Origin: Sparassis latifolia | Lineage: Eukaryota; Basidiomycota; Agaricomycetes; Polyporales; Sparassidaceae | NCBI GenBank assembly: GCA_018466975.1 | Contig: CM031554.1 | Location: forward strand, 1,054,001 to 1,118,000 | Reading direction: 5' to 3' | DNA: 64,000 nucleotides | In this document: in pieces, positions 22,057 to 33,654 of the stretch | How the letters are laid out: each line of letters begins with the position of its first letter | How positions within the stretch are numbered: position 1 is the first letter of the stretch | Program-made: the position numbers and the translations under genes | Notes under the pieces: model-generated | The model's database searches: none | Told to the model about the DNA's origin: nothing | What the model saw: the letters and a program-made list of their open reading frames with translations, nothing else

Positions 22057-24194
22057 CTATTTGTGATCGTCTTGATACCCCTTTGCGATACCACTGCGTC
22101 CCTGCTCTAATACGCTCGGCGCATCCTGTCCATTATTCACTTCCAACCCTCTGAATGTCCTGTTCTGCAAATACTGGGCTGACATCAAGAATGAGTAACA
22201 ATATCTTAGCATCATCTCAGCAACATTTTCTTACCCGCTGCGCTATCCGTGAGTGTCGCTACTGTATTCCCCTGGTTGCGCAACACGACCGCAGAGTCGA
22301 CTCCTGCGCCATCTTCGACATCGGTTGTTCTTCCAGCTGCTACAGAAAGACGATGTTCTTAACCGGGTTCGGCACTACGAAAGTGAACAATATCCTACCT
22401 CCATACCGCTTCGCATGACGATATGTTCCTGTCACTGGCGAGAAGATCGGTTGGTCGGGATCTTCTTCCTCTGTCTCCGCAGATTGTTCTGACGCTAGAA
22501 TATCCTTGGTCAACAACACCTACAAGTAAGGAGAAATTATTACCTTCAGGATAGCTTTGTTGCACTGCTAGCAGTCTATCGAAGTCGAGCACATATCTCC
22601 CCGTCCAATTCGTCCTGGTCTGGAGAGCAACTTCCAATTCAAATGGAGTAATTATTGGCCGCAGAAATTCCTGCATAAGGTCGGGATGTCCCATAAGCTG
22701 CTAGGCCAAGTAGAACTAGTTCTACCTTACCTTTGCATCTATCACGCTGTTTTCCGGGCATGCAACAAGAACGAAACATTCGATCTCTAAGAAATTGGCT
22801 AGCTTTGCAGGATTCAGCTTGCCAACACTGATGGTGTAGCTCTTCTTCTGTGCACGCGAGAGGATAGTGCGCAAGTATGAAATGACAGGTAGATACGACG
22901 CTGCCAACCGTTCAACGGCGGTGAGCAATAGTTTTCTGGCGAAGAATGAAATCATCTTTCACCAACACCCAGAGTTCCGACGAGAATGCCGAAGACGTCG
23001 GCGTCTCTGGCTTTTTGAACGAGGGCGTATCTCCTCATCAGAAGTTTATTTGTTCGTGAAGATTCTAGGCGTGCAATTCTAGTCCTTGGGTCATACGAGT
23101 GTACCTGTGATGACAAGTGTTGCAGTATTTCAAAAAGTTCAGCTCAAAATAGGGTACCTCTGCATGTGTCATAAGCACGTTGGTTAACGTCAAGCTCTCT
23201 CCACCGATATACAGGATAATGGATTCTTCCACAGGCGAGTCATAATGTTGGACTTGATCGTCTGCTTCATGTCGGTGACTCTCTGGCTCATTCGCATCGC
23301 CACCCGTGACCGCAGGAACAGAACAGAGCGGTACAGGACTGTGCAACAGTCGTGTTGATGATGGCAGTGTCCTTCTGAGCTCATCGACGATAGAATCTTC
23401 ACAAATATGACGTCAGCCATAAGAACTAATCGTTGTCGGTCGTACACTGACCCGCTCTGTGTGCATATGTGACGTCGCACTTGAGCCTAAAGATGCGTCC
23501 TTCAAGAGGATTTGACGAAGAAGTTTTTACGGATTCCAATAGTTTAGCAGCGCAGTCCGACGGGTCAACTTCCTTCTTCCCAAAAACATATATGACAGGC
23601 AGACGAGACGTTCTTAGCGCGTCCACCGTGAATAAAAACAGCAATCAGCTTCAACATTTTGCTGACACGCATAGTTAACGTACTGGCTCATGCAAGCATG
23701 ACCATAATGTACTACTGCATCAGCATCGACATGTTGTGCAGCAACTTCGTCTACACAGCAACTTCATTGATAATAAATTTTGATGCACAAAACGTTAGGG
23801 CAGTAGTTCTGAGATACAGAATGATAGCCTGCCTGCCATAAGACGTATCTGCTAACACGTAGAGTTCTTTTTCGTCTCCAATCCGCGATTTTAGAAGCCG
23901 ATATATGGGGACAGAGTCGTGCAGCAGCTCGTCAGGGAATTGGAGAGCTATCTGCGGCGAATAACAACAATTGAACATTCCGCCTCAGTATACGCAATGG
24001 AAAAAATTCACCCGTTTGTAGTTTCCTTGGTTGATTTGTTCCACTGTACGCTGGATGTCATAGTAACCTTTGAAATCTTCGACGGGTAGATCATCCCGAG
24101 TACGGTCCACGGCGACGTCGATCTTTCGCGTGATAGCATCTTCACCAGATGCAGAAAAAGCAGTGCTCTCGGGCGACAGATTGAATGCATCCAT
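22057..24194 (-). CDS. DPH2: diphthamide biosynthesis protein 2 (DPH2), complete
   Basis: Subunit of the iron-sulfur enzyme (with DPH1) that transfers the 3-amino-3-carboxypropyl group from S-adenosylmethionine to a histidine of elongation factor 2, the first step of diphthamide synthesis in the cytosol. About eleven exons give roughly 510 residues. In order: [76 protein letters not shown], the [18 protein letters not shown] block, [67 protein letters not shown] and [20 protein letters not shown] at 24194 fits the family N-terminus. Intron 2 has a GC donor (AG|GCAGGC). It is divergent from TOM70. This is the source copy for the two partial duplicates. Confidence 0.92.
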
Positions 24195-24329
24195 AGCTGA
24201 CACTCGTGGCAGAGAGAAAGGACCCTCGGTAACGTCCCTCTTTCGGAATATTGATTCCCACGGTGTGAATGACCAAATTTTCCCAAGTCCTGTTCGCGCC
24301 GAGCGCACGCCAGGCCGATCCGCACCGTC
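24195..24329. promoter_or_regulatory. shared divergent promoter of DPH2 and TOM70
   Basis: Only 135 bp separate the two opposed ATGs, so both core promoters and 5' leaders must lie here or overlap the neighbouring exon. No TATA box is evident. Confidence 0.6.
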
Positions 24330-26705
24330 ATGTCTTCCTCCACGTCGCAAGGCGTTGTTGATCGTGTCCAGCATTTCGTCTCCGAGAACAAGCGTACTCT
24401 CATAATTGGCACAGCAGCAATTGTTGTTGCCATCGGTGGTGTCGCGTACCTTGCCTCGACGTCACGGAGCTCCCAAGGAGATGCTGAGAAGGGAGAGCGC
24501 AAGAAGGACAAGAAGAAGTCTTCAAAAAAGCGCAAAACGGTGAAGGATCAGGATGGCCCCATTCTTGAGGAGCGTTCGCCCAAGGTTGCTGAGGAAGAGA
24601 CGGGTGCGTCGGGTGCAGTCATCGTTCAGTCATGCGATAGTAAATAGGTAACTACTTTAGAGGAGCTCAAGCTTACAGCGGAGCAGATTGCCCAGATGTC
24701 AACCGAGGTATGTGTTGAATTATGCACGTTATTCGGTTCTAAAGTGCGGGCGTAGGAACGGTCAAAAGCTGCCGCGTCATTGAAGGCGAAGGGCAACCAA
24801 GCATACCAGCAGCGCAAGTTCAGTACCGCCATTGACCTCTACACTCGTGCGATAGAAGTCACACCAAAACCGGAACCTGTCTTCTTCAGCAACCGTGCGG
24901 CTTGTGAGCGATAGGTTAACCGTGTTATTCGCAGCTGACGCGTTTCAGGCTATGTCAACATCAGTCCTCCTCAACACGAGAAGGTGATAGAAGACTGCGA
25001 TGAGGCACTAAAGCTCGACTCGAATTACGTGAAGGCGCTGAACCGTCGGGCTACGGCGCTCGAAGCGCTGGAACAATTTGAAGGAGCATTGCGCGGTACA
25101 CGCTCCATTCCATGTTGTGTAATGCGTGCGGCTGATTAACAGGTCAGACTACACTGCCGCCACAATCCTCGACAAGTTCCAGAACGAGTCTGCAGCGCAG
25201 TCAGTTGAACGGGTATTAAAGAAACTGTCATCCAAAAAGGCGACAGATATACTATCCGTACGTCCCGTCCCAGACAAGGGCCATTGATACTTATCCTATT
25301 CAAGACTCGTGTCCAACGTCTTCCGTCCCATACGTTTGTTTCGGCGTATTTCGGAGCGTTCCGGTCAAGTGCGGGTCTTGTATTTCTTATTCCTTTCTAC
25401 AGCTATTAATGTCTCTGGCAGGATCGCTGCCCGTCCTCCCGGAAAATCCGTCGACCGGAGATAACACTTTGATCTTGTCTCTTCAGGCATTGACGGCGGG
25501 CGACTACATTCACTCACTGTCACTCGTGAACGAGGCTATTGAGCAGGGAATCTCTTGGAACGAGGGCAAAGCAGAGGCGCTAAACCTTCGCGGCACGTAC
25601 AAGTGCGTATCTCTATGCTTCATTTGTGATGCTTGACCTGATATCAGTCGTCTTCTTTCCTAGGTTCTTGATGACCGATGTCGTCGGTGCCAAGGAGGAT
25701 TTTCTTGCGTCAATTGATCTGCAGCCCTCACTAACTCAGACTTGGGTGAAGATTGCCAGCGTATACATGGAGCAGGGCGATCCCAAGAAGGCGTTTGAAT
25801 GCTTCGAGGAAGCCATCAAGCATAACGCCGATGACCCTGATATCTACTACCATCGTGGTCAAGGCAAATCGCCAGTACAATTTATGTCTGACTAATACTG
25901 ACATGCCCAACCATCATGTGCTCAGTCCTGTTCATCATGAACGAATTCACAGAAGCGGCACAAAATTACACGAAGTCCACTGAGCTGGATGACCAATTCG
26001 TGTTTAGCCACATCCAACTCGCGGTCGCACAGTACAAAGCTGGTAATTTAGTGAACAGCATGGCGACATTCCGAAGGACGCTCAAGGCGTTCCCGGGGCG
26101 TAGCGAGCCACAGAACTATTAGTGAGTTCGCTCCAGAAGATTGGAAGGCAAAAAATTAATAGGCATGCTATTTGATTAGCGGCGAGCTTCTCTTGGATCA
26201 GCAGCGGTTCCAAGATGCCGTGGAGAAGTTCGATCGTGCCATCGAACTCGAGAACTCGAAGTGAGGATGAACTCACTTGTTTTCTGTTGTCTTTACTTAC
26301 GGCTGTGTCACAGGCCACCACCGATCAATGCGTTGCCCCAAGTTAACAAGGGGCTCGCGCTGTACCAATGGAAGCAAGACATCGGTGCTGCCGAGCGTTG
26401 TTGCCAGGAGGCGCTGCGGATCGACCCAGAATGCGAGGCGGCAGTGGCGACCCTTGCCCAGCTTAGCTTACAACAGGGTAAGATTGATGTTGCGATGGAT
26501 ATGTTCGAGCGTCAGGCGGATCTCGCTCGAAGCGAACCGGAGCTTATGAATGCACTCACATATCAATTTGTGAGCGGAGTCGTGGGTCCGCTTGAATATC
26601 GGTGCTGATACCTTCGCGTAGGCCACGGCCGCTCAAGTCGAGTTCATGAAGAACTATCCGGCGATGGCTGGCCAGCTGAACCAGATGGCAAGAAACATGA
26701 TGTGA
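24330..26705 (+). CDS. TOM70: mitochondrial import receptor TOM70
   Basis: Outer-membrane receptor that binds Hsp70/Hsp90-delivered carrier preproteins. The protein opens with a short N-terminus, one membrane anchor ([20 protein letters not shown], residues about 22-41) and a Lys-rich charged linker. Tetratricopeptide repeats then run to the C-terminus: [47 protein letters not shown], the [20 protein letters not shown] block, [31 protein letters not shown] and [13 protein letters not shown] repeats. It ends [10 protein letters not shown] before TGA at 26703-26705. About ten exons with short GT-AG introns, e.g. 24604-24660 and 24708-24755. Order and length are typical of fungal TOM70. Divergent neighbour of DPH2. 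Confidence 0.93.
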
Positions 26706-27399
26706 TGCGTAACACTAATGTTGTGGACGTTCCTGCAAATGGATTCGTATATATCGATGCTGAGTCGATTAGTGGAGCTTTCGTCCGTCGCACTTACCTA
26801 CCTTAGTCCCATTCAATATAACGCCCATCACTCCTTTCTATCATTTTACCAACAGAGATATTAGCGGTGTTAGTGCAGCTGCAAGTACCTTAAAACTCGA
26901 CTCATTGAATTGATTATTCAGGTCACATGTGGGGACTTCACAGGCTGTAAGTGTTCCTCAATGACCCTGGGGAGCGTCAGTCAACTGAAGTTGTATCGCC
27001 AGTCTAAGCTGCCGTGGGGGAAGCCTCACGTTTCGACCGACCGATCGATTCCAGTTGAGGTCAAAATTACCAGGCTGTTGCCAAATGGTCAGTCTGAACA
27101 CAAATGTGTGCTACTCTCCATTGCGTACTGCACGGCGGTGGACGATATATCTTGTCTTCGTTCCCAGCGGACGGTCTCTTGCTACTCGGCACTTCCTCTC
27201 CTTAAACCTTCCTCTCTTTTAACCTTACACTCCTTTGACCGTATTTGACTGCCGGCGGTCGTCCAGCGATGTCCATGTCCTTCGTTTTCAAGGTGTCCCA
27301 GTAAGTTGCATTTTCCTGACAACTCTCTCAGGCCGTTGTTCAATTCTGTCACAGACAGATTGCTCGCTTCTCTTACTACATCTGCTTGCACCCTTTCGT

Positions 27400-28190
27400 C
27401 ATTCTACTGCTTCCTCTGCTAGGCAAGCTTTGTTCTGCTTGTCTTTTTCCTATCCTCCAGCTCTATGTACGCCTTGTCCTGTGGGCATCACCGCACCTCT
27501 ACCCCTTCGTCACATTGCTGCTTCCTTTGATAGCCAAGCTTTGTTCAGCGTGTCTTGTTCCTATCCTCCAGCTCTATGCACGTCTTGTCCTGTGGGCGTC
27601 ACCGCACCTCTACCCGTTCGTCACATTGTTGCTTCCTCTGGTAGCCAGGCTTTGTTCTGCATGTCTTTTTCCTGTCCTCCAGCTCTATGCACGCCTTGTC
27701 CTGTGGGCATCACCGCACATCTACCCCTTCGTCACATTGCTGCTTCCTCCGGTAGCCAAGCTTTGTTCTGCCTGTCTTTTTCCTGTCCTCCAGCTCTATG
27801 CACGCCTTGTCCTGTGGGCATCACCGCACATCTACCCCTTCGTCACATTGCTGCTTCCTCCGGTAGCCAAGCTTTGTTCTGCCTGTCTTTTTCCTGTCCT
27901 CCAGCTCTATGCGCGCCTTGTCCTGTGGGCGTCGCCGCGCCTCTGCTTGCACCTCTACCCCTTCGTCATATCCTTACTTCCTCCGGCGGCCAAGCTTTGT
28001 TCTGCCTGTCTTTTTCCCATCTTCCAGCTCTGTACACGCCTTGTCCTGTGGACATCACCGTATCTCTACTCGCACCTCTACCCCTTCGTCGTATCACAGC
28101 TTCCTCCGGTAGCCAAGCTCTGTTCTACCTACCTTCTTCCTATCGTCCCGCTCTGTACACACCTCGTCCTGCGGACGTCACCGCACCTGT
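27400..28190. repeat. minisatellite, 111-bp unit (two units 123 bp)
   Basis: Tandem units starting TTTGTTCTGC recur at 27429, 27540, 27651, 27762 and 27873, then at 27996 and 28119 with a 12-bp enlargement. Because 111 and 123 are multiples of three, two forward frames stay open for about 385 codons with a 37-residue periodicity. No start context, domain or homologue supports translation. The flanks 26706-27400 show no gene. Confidence 0.85.
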
Positions 28191-28329
28191 TTCGTTCAGC
28201 TCATCTGCTGCTCTACTCCTTCCTTATGCGATCGCTCTTTCATCCGCGATTCACCACACTCCTTCCCTACCCTGCGCGAATTACACTGCGATTTTTCTAC
28301 CCTCTCCAATGTTCAATGAAGACCACTCA

Positions 28330-28650
28330 GTCACCTGCAGCGCTCGTCTTTCTCTTTCGCTTCTTCCGGCGCGCATACCAAACTACACGTGGTAGGCCTC
28401 CTCTAGTCATGGAGGACATCGGTGAGATAGTCGTACAATGTCCTCCCTGCCTCACTCACCTTTCTCTTCCAGTCGTTCGGGCGCGCATATCTAGACTATT
28501 GGTGGTACGCCTCCTCCAGTCATGGGGGACATCGGTGAGTTAATTCTTCATTCACCTCCCTGCTTCGCTTACCTTTCTCTTCCAGTCCTTCTTACGCGCT
28601 TACCGAAACTACTCGTGGAAGGCCTCTTCCAGTCACGGAGGACGTCGGTG
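28330..28650. repeat. tandem 113-bp units resembling exon plus intron
   Basis: Three units, each a 62-bp segment with the core CCTC(T/C)TCCAGTCA(T/C)GG followed by a 51-bp segment that begins GTGAG and ends CTTTCTCTTCCAG. The shorter part therefore has proper splice borders. Because 62 is not a multiple of three, successive units cannot remain in one frame. A possible last exon at about 28690-28760 ends at TAA. No protein family recognised. Confidence 0.6.
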
Positions 28651-29044
28651 AGATAACTCTTCGTTCTCCTCTAGCAGCACCTTCGTTGCTCATGTTTTGT
28701 GAAGCAGGAGTGTGTGACCCTGAAGTTGATGACCAGAGGCCTGCTGAATTCGAGATCTAAACTTCCGATCTACGCTCATTCGCTTGACTTTGTAACTTGT
28801 AAATTTCACGGACACATGGACTCGTCTATTACTGTTTGTTAAATAGAGTTCTGAACATGTTGAACGTTGCTGTTGTCAGAATTTATGACAGACTTGGTCG
28901 ACCGCCGCTTACCGATACCACGGGACGTTGACCTTGACCCACCAACACTTTCTTCGGCTGCAATGGTTTTTACAGGCTGTAAACTCTCTACGAACTTCAG
29001 GTCGTTTTCCTAGTTCTATCTGCTACGTTAATATACCTCACAGC

Positions 29045-31247
29045 ATGGATACCTCGCAATCGATACCAACCACACCCACGCTGGATGTTCCCGGCTCGGA
29101 CTCAGTTGCTGGATCAAGGAATTCAAAATCAGTGCGACGTTCAGTAGCGTTTTACCCTAATATGAACTCGTCCAACAAGCTCCAGAAGCCTTTCAGTCGC
29201 AGTGCCGCAAAACGGGAGAGTGTGATGGCATTGGGGAGCATAGAGCACCTTCAACACTACTTCACGAAGTCCGGAATCGCAGCTGAAAGCAAGTGAGTGA
29301 CATAGTAGAACCTAACTAACCGCTCATGCTGAGTGCGCTCGCCAGCCCTTTAAACAAACCCAGTGGTGCGGTGCCCGCCATAGGAGGCCCATCCAACAGG
29401 CCGTTTCTCCCGAGGCTCAGAGAGTTCGACCTGCCGCCCCCACCTGTCGTGCCGGAGTTTGTGCCACCGGCATTCCCGCCCTTCGTCAAAACGTACGAGA
29501 CGGACCCGGCAAACTTGCGCCCGGGAGTCATCGACGATCTCTCTGCGGTCGCAGCGGGATGGAATCTGGATGGCCAGCAACGCACGCAGGCACCAGATCC
29601 GAATTTGCTTAGTGTGGGCGGGAAGATCAGCGGTCACGTCGACGTGCTTGAGCTGCTCAAGATTACTACGCGCGCCGTGCGCACCGTGCGGAACTATCTA
29701 GTTTCCCTTCCAGACGAATCTGCCACGCCGAGGCAGCAGCAGCACTTCCGTCCCCAGAACCTAGCCAGCTCCCCTCTACCCAAGCGACTCGTCTCTCAAC
29801 CCGACTCTGCCTCGGAACCTCTCACCGGCATCCGTCGCGGTGCCCTTGAAGTACTGACCGTGCTACGCGATCTGGAAGAGTATGCCCGCCTTCCACTCGA
29901 GGACGATGCGTACGATGCACGTTCAGAAAGCGAGAACGATTCTACTCCGGACGCAACCGCCACCTCTAGAGGGACATCCCCGATTACCCCCCTCGATGAC
30001 CACGATTTCCTGGATGGAGAACCCACTGTGTCGATCTCGCTCGTCGATGTCGGCGGACGTAAGCGCTCGATACCCATCTGGGAGGATGAGGCGTCAATGT
30101 ACGACGTGAATAACCTTAGCGAGGAGGAACGCGATAAGCGCGACCACTGGGATGAGCGGCTTGTTCTTGGTGGAGGATGGCTGTACCGCCAGGACGTGCG
30201 TTTGGACCAGCTCGATCGCCAACGCATGGTAATCGGAAAATACGTAGTCGCTGTTGACGAGGTGCTTTTCGGCGGCGGGTCGGACGGCAAGAGGGGCTGG
30301 GAGCGAGAGCGGGAGCGCGTCTCGAAGAAGGAAAAGGACCACCGCTCAAAGCGCAGAGTCAGCGAGGGAATCACACGACCAGAGGGGCAGACGGAGTCGC
30401 ACAGATCGAGCCGGAGGGTCGTATCGACGGGCATGTTGGATGCAATGCGAAACATGGTCGTTACTGAAGAGCCAGAAGCTATGGAATCTCTTACGGAGGA
30501 GGACAGCGTAGACGACGAAGACCTGCCAGAGTGGGCAAAACGGTCAAGCTTCACGGGCGATCCACTAGGTGCTTCTTGACTGATATTGCTTGCTGAGTGT
30601 GCGCTAATTTCACGTCCAGGTCGCCTGCACGCCCTCTTGCTGGCGTACCTACCGTCGGCCCTGCAGCCTCTGTTGCCGTCCTCTTCTGCAGACCAGGCTG
30701 CTCTGTTGCAAGCCCTTTCCTCCGGCCAGCTGCTTTGCGTGGCGTACAACGTTGGCGTGCGCCGTTCGCGTAAGCCGTGGGGTTTCGTGAGCAAGGACGC
30801 GATTCACGACATTGCTGCGCTGGAGGCGCAGTCCAATGGCGAGGCACAACAGAGTGATAATGGTAAGCGTGGTTGGACTTTCCGACGAACGGATAACTTG
30901 CAACTCTGGACTGCGTATGTAAAACGGGCTCGATATTCTGAGGCACCTCGCTCATCCCAACTTATCTCCTCACTAGGGCTCTGAAACTACGTTACCTTGT
31001 GCCGATTATTTCCTCCACTAGTAAGGCGAAGCTGGCGAAGGAAAGCCTTACCCCCACTGTCGCGTCGACACCACACGCTTCACCTTCCCACTCTGTAGTG
31101 CATTTTCCAGGCACGAACCCTGAGGACGTGCTCGTCTTCGACGCTGCTATAGTGGCGCGCCAAGAGAAAGGATGGGAGCATATGTTAGAAACGGTTGTTC
31201 TGAAGTGGGTCGAAGCTGTTGTTGACGAGCGCAGAGGTGACAGATAG
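29045..31247 (+). CDS. conserved fungal protein with a possible calponin-homology-like C-terminus
   Basis: Four exons: 29045-29292, 29346-30568, 30620-30914 and 30977-31247, all GT-AG and in phase, giving about 678 residues. The N-terminal half is basic and Ser/Pro-rich. The middle has a structured segment (HVDVLELLKITTRAVRTVRN) and WEDEASMYDVNNLSEEERD followed by GGGWLYRQDVRLDQLDRQR. The C-terminus carries LLLAYLPSALQPLLP, LSSGQLLCVAYNVGVRRSRK, PWGFVSKDAIHDI and the GWTFRRTDNLQLWTAALKLR block. The pattern GQLLC...N, then FRRTDN..LW, recalls a diverged calponin-homology fold; this is inference. A minus-strand frame at 29796-30794 is a shadow. I believe similar proteins occur across Agaricomycetes but know no function. 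Confidence 0.8.
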
Positions 31248-31941
31248 GCTCGAGCGTCGTCCTCCGCCTATTAAATGGGCTGTATGGGGATCCACTGGTA
31301 ATGAGAACGCGACAAAGCGCTGCTGTGAAGATTAGTTGAAACGAACGATGTACTGCACATACTCCATAATGGATGAACAACTAATGTGTACTCGCAGCGC
31401 CGCACAGTGACTCAGGAGGAGACGCGGGCACGTCACGTGGTCGTGTTACCGTGGCGCTCCCGCGTAGTCAGCTAATCTCATCGCAGTGTAAGCTGGATCC
31501 AGTGGCTGCATGGCCGGAACCATCCTGGACTCATCGTTGAGACTCTTGAGAGGTTCACTCTCCCCAGCAATGTAGGAATAACTATGGAAGCCATCCGACT
31601 TCTCCGAGGCTCTGGGTGCAGGTCTAGAACTACTCCAAATTCCAGATTCCTAAGACGGGGCTTACGACAAGGTTGGCTGTGACGCACTTCTTACCTTTTC
31701 AACTACTCATAATCTGTTTCCACTTTGTGAGTGCATTCGCTGTTCACCCGAAGGTATACCATCCAGTTAACGACGGGATATCGGCAGGCGCACACCTTTC
31801 TTAATCACCTCTGGATTGTCTCTTGCCACGTTCACGTTCACTGAGACGCATTGTAAATAACACAGGTACGGATGCATGCACCATCTTTCAAACCCTGTAA
31901 ATGACATGGCTGGATTGCATTCTGTATTCAGCAAGTAGGGC

Positions 31942-33654
31942 ATGGTTGAGCAAGTATCGGCCTTCAAACTCCCACAGTCTGGTGAAGTCGCTTCAGACAA
32001 CTTGTCTTCGGAGCAGACTTGTGGATACTTCGCCGGCGAGAAAGATGAAACCACGCAAAACCTGAACGCATTGCACAACTCGTTTGCCGCTGTCAACCAT
32101 CTTCCGAATGAGCTGCTGGTGGAGATTTTCTCCTATGTCAACTGCGATGACTCCATGCAGTCGCACCACATGCTTTTGAATCTCACCATGGTCTGTCACT
32201 ACTGGCGCGAAGTCTCCATCATGGCGCCGAAGTTGTGGACTAATATCGAGATCCCGAGCAATCTTGATTTACTGCGTCTACAGCTACAGCGTTCTTGCGA
32301 TGCGCCTGTGAAACTATCCTACAAAGGAATTGGGGGCAGACGTTTCGTGGACGACAACAGTGTGTGCCGACTTATGGACATGATATCTCCACATGCGAGC
32401 CACATCTATTCATTGCACCTCTCAGACTTCTTTGCCTGGTATTCCGCTCCGTCAAGCTCCCCGGTGGAGATGGTGCTTGCTGCGTTGGATTTTCCCATGC
32501 CGGAGTTAGAGGCCCTCAGTTTTGTCTTCGTCTCTACTCAATCCGCGCCCGTTCCCTTCGAGCCGCCAAGTGATCAGTTTCCTCGCCTCCGATCTCTATC
32601 TCTTTCAGGAGTCTACATTTTGTGGACGTCCGCGTTGCTTCAAAATCTAGTTTTCTTGGCTATTCAACTCCGCGATGACAGTTTTGACCCGCAAGGACGA
32701 CTGTACGACTCAGCTTCAATGGATACAGTCCTTAACGCACTGGAGGCTTGTCCTTCTTTGGAGGACTTGAAACTAACCTGGTGCGGACCAAAGGTACCAG
32801 ATACATCGAATCCCGCTCGCTTTGTGTCTCTCCCGAGGCTCCAGAGGTTATCGCTCGAAGATAACGCTGACACGCTTTCCGCGCTGCTCAGCCATCTTAT
32901 TATACCTCCCCAGGCTACCATCACCGCTGTTATTGATGGCCCGTTACCCATGGGTGGAGAGGATCCCGGATTGGATCTACCTCTCCCCAGGACGATCCTC
33001 TCCGTGATCCCACAAGACACATCCCATCTAACCAACTTGTCGGAGGTCCGTGCTATCGCGCTCCATGTGGATGGTCAGGGACCTTGCGAGTTCGTAGCGT
33101 ATGGCAACCCTGATTGCTCTGAATCGTCCATACGCCTCGAGATGCGATGCAACTTCATCTTCCCGGATTGGATGCCGGAGGAATTGGATCGGTTAAGTCT
33201 GCTCCCTATGGCCACCCGCGAATTCACGGAGCTGTTTGCGTCCATCGGAGCGCCTGTGAGCACCCTGCGCGTCTTTGGCTTCCTGGGCTTCATGCGCGAG
33301 AGAGACTGGGTAGACACATTGGCCTGCTTTCCGCACTTGAAGCATTTGGGCGTTGGCTACGCGGGCAATGTGTGTGCGCTGTTCCATGCCCTGGACATAC
33401 GAATGCCCCCTCGGCCACCGCGTGCGGTCGTCTGCCCGCATCTACAGGTGCTGGATATGGACCTTGTGAATACTTCAGCTTCGTTCGGGCAGCACTCTGC
33501 TGGGGCTCTGCTAGCGTGTCTGCGCTCGCGTGCGAGGGTAGGGGCTCGGTTGAAGCGGCTGCGGCTTAAGGGCTTCGACGCAATGTGGTACCACAGGATC
33601 AGGAAGATGATGAAGCACTTGGTGGACAAATTCAGGTATTGTGATGCATATTGA
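31942..33654 (+). CDS. F-box protein with LRR-like C-terminal part
   Basis: Single-exon gene of 570 codons. The F-box lies at residues about 52-100 (AVNHLPNELLVEIFSYV, then VCHYWREVSIMAPKLWTNIEI). The rest is leucine-rich with regularly spaced FPRLRSLSLSGVYI-, LEACPSLEDLKLTW- and FPHLKHLGVG-like segments. Agaricomycete genomes carry large expanded families of this architecture, presumed SCF ubiquitin-ligase substrate adaptors. Start at the first ATG of the frame; F-box position is typical. No sign of damage. Substrate unknown. Confidence 0.88.
   Translation: MVEQVSAFKLPQSGEVASDNLSSEQTCGYFAGEKDETTQNLNALHNSFAAVNHLPNELLVEIFSYVNCDDSMQSHHMLLNLTMVCHYWREVSIMAPKLWTNIEIPSNLDLLRLQLQRSCDAPVKLSYKGIGGRRFVDDNSVCRLMDMISPHASHIYSLHLSDFFAWYSAPSSSPVEMVLAALDFPMPELEALSFVFVSTQSAPVPFEPPSDQFPRLRSLSLSGVYILWTSALLQNLVFLAIQLRDDSFDPQGRLYDSASMDTVLNALEACPSLEDLKLTWCGPKVPDTSNPARFVSLPRLQRLSLEDNADTLSALLSHLIIPPQATITAVIDGPLPMGGEDPGLDLPLPRTILSVIPQDTSHLTNLSEVRAIALHVDGQGPCEFVAYGNPDCSESSIRLEMRCNFIFPDWMPEELDRLSLLPMATREFTELFASIGAPVSTLRVFGFLGFMRERDWVDTLACFPHLKHLGVGYAGNVCALFHALDIRMPPRPPRAVVCPHLQVLDMDLVNTSASFGQHSAGALLACLRSRARVGARLKRLRLKGFDAMWYHRIRKMMKHLVDKFRYCDAY

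Noticed and set aside
27235..28543. Two overlapping open frames of about 385 codons
   Set aside because: They are a by-product of the 111-bp minisatellite whose unit is a multiple of three; no start context or domain.
29796..30794. 332-codon minus-strand frame
   Set aside because: Antisense shadow of exon 2 of the conserved gene at 29045-31247; Ser/Arg-rich text without motifs.
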